Source of the DNA: Altimarinus sp964500515
GTDB lineage: Bacteria > Patescibacteriota > Gracilibacteria > BD1-5 > UBA6164
DNA length: 6,758 nt
Assembly (NCBI GenBank): GCA_964500515.1
Contig: CAZCNE010000020.1
Coordinates: forward strand, 1-6,758
Direction: 5' to 3'
Shown here: positions 3,862-6,758 of the stretch, one piece after another
Position numbering within the stretch: position 1 is the stretch's first letter
Layout of the letters: each line of letters starts with the position of its first letter
Position numbers and translations under genes: made by a program
Notes under the pieces: generated by a model
Database searches by the model: none
What the model was told of the DNA's origin: nothing
The model's input: the letters and a program-made list of their open reading frames with translations, nothing else

Positions 3862-6741
3862 ATCTACAAAAGTAGAAATTTTATGTATTTATTCAATGAT
3901 AATGAGTTATTCATAGAAACAGATATCTACAAAAGTAGAAATTTTATGTATTTATTCAATAAAAACCACCACAATATTCTTGGGATACTTATCTACAAAA
4001 GTAGAAATTTTATGTATTTATTCAATAATATCCACCCTACTTTTACTCTTACAATCTACAAAAGTAGAAATTTTATGTATTTATTCAATAACCATACCGA
4101 TAGGATTTAAAGCTAGATCTACAAAAGTAGAAATTTTATGTATTTATTCAATTGATAAAAATAAAAGATGATATTAAAGATCTACAAAAGTAGAAATTTT
4201 ATGTATTTATTCAATTTTTAATCTTCCCTAAGACATATAATATCTACAAAAGTAGAAATTTTATGTATTTATTCAATGTGATTTTTGCTTAATTGTAAGC
4301 AAAATCTACAAAAGTAGAAATTTTATGTATTTATTCAATAATAAAATTCAAAGAACTGATAAATATATCTACAAAAGTAGAAATTTTATGTATTTATTCA
4401 ATAGTTTTTGGTCTTCATCATTTTCTATCTATCTACAAAAGTAGAAATTTTATGTATTTATTCAATTAAGGCAACTATGATAGAATTCCATCTTATCTAC
4501 AAAAGTAGAAATTTTATGTATTTATTCAATCTCTACTTGTGCATCTTGTATTTCTTATCTACAAAAGTAGAAATTTTATGTATTTATTCAATTTCAATAT
4601 ACTTCTGCTAAATCTCTTAATCTACAAAAGTAGAAATTTTATGTATTTATTCAATAATGTAAATTCTCGCACTCAATTAACAATCTACAAAAGTAGAAAT
4701 TTTATGTATTTATTCAATCATATCTACACCAAATGCATCAGTAACATCTACAAAAGTAGAAATTTTATGTATTTATTCAATCTTTTTGATACTCCACAAA
4801 CTATTACTATCTACAAAAGTAGAAATTTTATGTATTTATTCAATCTTGGATGAATTCCTTATTTGCAAGAAATCTACAAAAGTAGAAATTTTATGTATTT
4901 ATTCAATTACTTTTACAAAATATGCAATTCTTCCATCTACAAAAGTAAAAATTTTATGTATTTATTCAATATACAAAAGGTTTAGTATATTCATCTTGAT
5001 CTACAAAAGTAGAAATTTTATGTATTTATTCAATAATTATATTTTTTATAAAAGTCCATCCATCTACAAAAGTAGAAATTTTATGTATTTATTCAATAAT
5101 TTAATAAATATACCTACTAATTTTAATCTACAAAAGTAGAAATTTTATGTATTTATTCAATATAGCTTCTTCTAGACTAATTCAATTAATCTACAAAAGT
5201 AGAAATTTTATGTATTTATTCAATTTATACAAAGTTTTTTGTAGATTTACAATCTACAAAAGTAGAAATTTTATGTATTTATTCAATAAATGATTTAATC
5301 TAATTACTGAAAGTTATCTACAAAAGTAGAAATTTTATGTATTTATTCAATAATTAAAAAAATTTGATGAGAATTTTATATCTACAAAAGTAGAAATTTT
5401 ATGTATTTATTCAATCATAATAAAAAACACTATCAACGAACATCTACAAAAGTAGAAATTTTATGTATTTATTCAATAGTTCAAGTAGATATTGACAAAG
5501 ATAGATCTACAAAAGTAGAAATTTTATGTATTTATTCAATTGTATTGTTGTTCATTGTGTATTAGCTATCTACAAAAGTAGAAATTTTATGTATTTATTC
5601 AATTATTTATATTTTAATTTTAAAACTATATCTACAAAAGTAGAAATTTTATGTATTTATTCAATAATTATTAAATCATTTACAACAAGTTAATCTACAA
5701 AAGTAGAAATTTTATGTATTTATTCAATTTAAATTTTATAGGTCAAATTTGAAAATCTACAAAAGTAGAAATTTTATGTATTTATTCAATAAAGAACAAT
5801 ACGCAGAACTAGAAAAATATCTACAAAAGTAGAAATTTTATGTATTTATTCAATAATTATATTTAAATGATATAAAAAATATATCTACAAAAGTAGAAAT
5901 TTTATGTATTTATTCAATTCATCAAACATATTGCATTTATTTCAATATCTACAAAAGTAGAAATTTTATGTATTTATTCAATGAGAAAAATCAAAATACT
6001 TCATCTCAAAATCTACAAAAGTAGAAATTTTATGTATTTATTCAATAAAACTTATCAGATACCAATTTGACTATCTACAAAAGTAGAAATTTTATGTATT
6101 TATTCAATAAAAGAATTATAATTGTATTGCTATATATCTACAAAAGTAGAAATTTTATGTATTTATTCAATTAAAAACTTTCATTTATGAAAAAGATTAT
6201 CTACAAAAGTAGAAATTTTATGTATTTATTCAATATCTAATCAAGGTTTTATTAGTTCATAAATCTACAAAAGTAGAAATTTTATGTATTTATTCAATAT
6301 AAAAAATAGAAGTATCAATATTATAATCTACAAAAGTAGAAATTTTATGTATTTATTCAATAATGAGAGACAAAATCAACAAGATATCAATCTACAAAAG
6401 TAGAAATTTTATGTATTTATTCAATATTATTATTTTACCATATAAAAATAATATCTACAAAAGTAGAAATTTTATGTATTTATTCAATATTATATTTAAA
6501 TGATATAAAAAAAATATCTACAAAAGTAGAAATTTTATGTATTTATTCAATAAATTTTTATATAAATAATTTTATAAAATCTACAAAAGTAGAAATTTTA
6601 TGTATTTATTCAATCAAAATAGATGAGAAGATTGAAAACTTTATCTACAAAAGTAGAAATTTTATGTATTTATTCAATAATAAATATACTAATTACAAGT
6701 TAGAAATCTACAAAAGTAGAAATTTTATGTATTTATTCAAT
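3862..6741 (-). CRISPR. Type V-A (Cas12a) CRISPR array: 46 repeats, 45 spacers
   Basis: 36-bp repeats, identical to those at 603-955 apart from one variant, recur every 62-66 bp; spacers are 26-30 bp, mostly 27 or 28. The minus-strand reading ends in the Cas12a handle AATTTCTACTTTTGTAGAT, so crRNAs are made right to left and the newest spacers are at the right. Type V-A crRNAs are processed by Cas12a itself without tracrRNA, so no extra RNA gene is expected. The leader and cas12a, cas1, cas2 or cas4 are not in the window and should lie beyond 6758. Apart from the junction spacers, I found no spacer by eye that matches the phage segment shown here. Short open frames across the array repeat IYKSRNFMYLFN or STKVEILCIYSI and are artefacts. 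Confidence 0.98.
4935..4970 (-). repeat. Variant CRISPR repeat (one substitution in the handle stem)
   Basis: This eighteenth repeat of the long array has A instead of G at 4948. In the crRNA this changes the second base of UCUAC from C to U, turning a C-G pair of the Cas12a handle into a U-G wobble. It is the only substituted repeat among the 46 and should make a slightly weaker handle. Confidence 0.9.
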
Positions 6742-6758
6742 AGCACTTTTCCTTTAAA
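6742..6758 (-). other. Partial next spacer (or start of leader)
   Basis: Seventeen bases follow the last visible repeat before the window ends. Given the regular 26-30 bp spacing they are most simply a truncated next spacer, but the array end and leader cannot be excluded. Confidence 0.5.

Noticed and set aside
4719..4745. Spacer containing ATCTACAC, resembling the repeat start
   Set aside because: Only six to seven bases match before divergence; likely chance and no pairing consequence as in the spacer at 5225.
3784..5139. Open frames of 60-120 codons running along the long array
   Set aside because: They consist of the translated CRISPR repeat (IYKSRNFMYLFN or STKVEILCIYSI) alternating with spacers; they exist because the repeat has no stop in those frames. 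The one starting at 3784 is the in-frame tail of the truncated tail tube gene.
6047..6072. Spacer resembling the tail terminator gene near 2680
   Set aside because: Only about ten contiguous bases (TTATCAGATA) match; too short to indicate a target in this AT-rich context.

Overview
This is very AT-rich DNA in which TGA is a sense codon. Every convincing gene has in-frame TGA codons where homologous families carry glycine; the clearest case is an E-Y-TGA in an HK97 gp10-like protein where the family has E-Y-G. Stops are TAA or TAG, TGG is used separately for Trp, and no gene has a clear Shine-Dalgarno. This is genetic code 25 and points to Absconditabacteria (SR1) or Gracilibacteria (BD1-5), Patescibacteria/CPR lineages, and to a phage that shares the host code.

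Layout. 1-420: non-coding or decayed DNA with a 20-bp direct repeat, a 39-codon recoded remnant, two GC-richer hairpins and a likely minus-strand terminator. 422-574 (minus): a 50-residue ribbon-helix-helix protein, untouched by standard-code gene calling because it has four TGA codons. 603-955: six CRISPR repeats, the outermost one degenerate. 956-3861: a plus-strand slice of a tailed-phage head-tail module: 3' end of an unknown gene, gp6-like connector, head-closure-like protein, gp10-like protein, tail terminator, a zinc-ribbon membrane protein, then the first 52 codons of a major tail tube gene. 3862-6741: 46 more copies of the same repeat with 45 spacers.

Read on the minus strand, the repeat ends in AATTTCTACTTTTGTAGAT, the Cas12a (type V-A) crRNA handle. 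The array is therefore transcribed right to left. The degenerate repeat at 603 is the old, leader-distal end, and the leader and cas genes should lie to the right of the window. No cas gene is present here.

The central puzzle is that the phage slice begins and ends exactly at repeat borders and cuts a gene at each end. Its first 28 bases would make a normal spacer, and the next four (GAAA) read as a TTTC Cas12a PAM on the targeted strand. The simplest explanation is that both ends of the slice are spacers matching a phage of this host, and that assembly, or less likely real recombination, crossed from array to phage genome at one spacer and back at another. Either way the window probably pairs a recoded CPR bacterium's Cas12a array with a phage it targets. 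Within the phage, the zinc-ribbon gene is bounded by two terminators and has its own promoter-like sequence, the layout of a moron. Two spacers of the long array differ by a single base at crRNA position 3, suggesting re-acquisition after seed escape.
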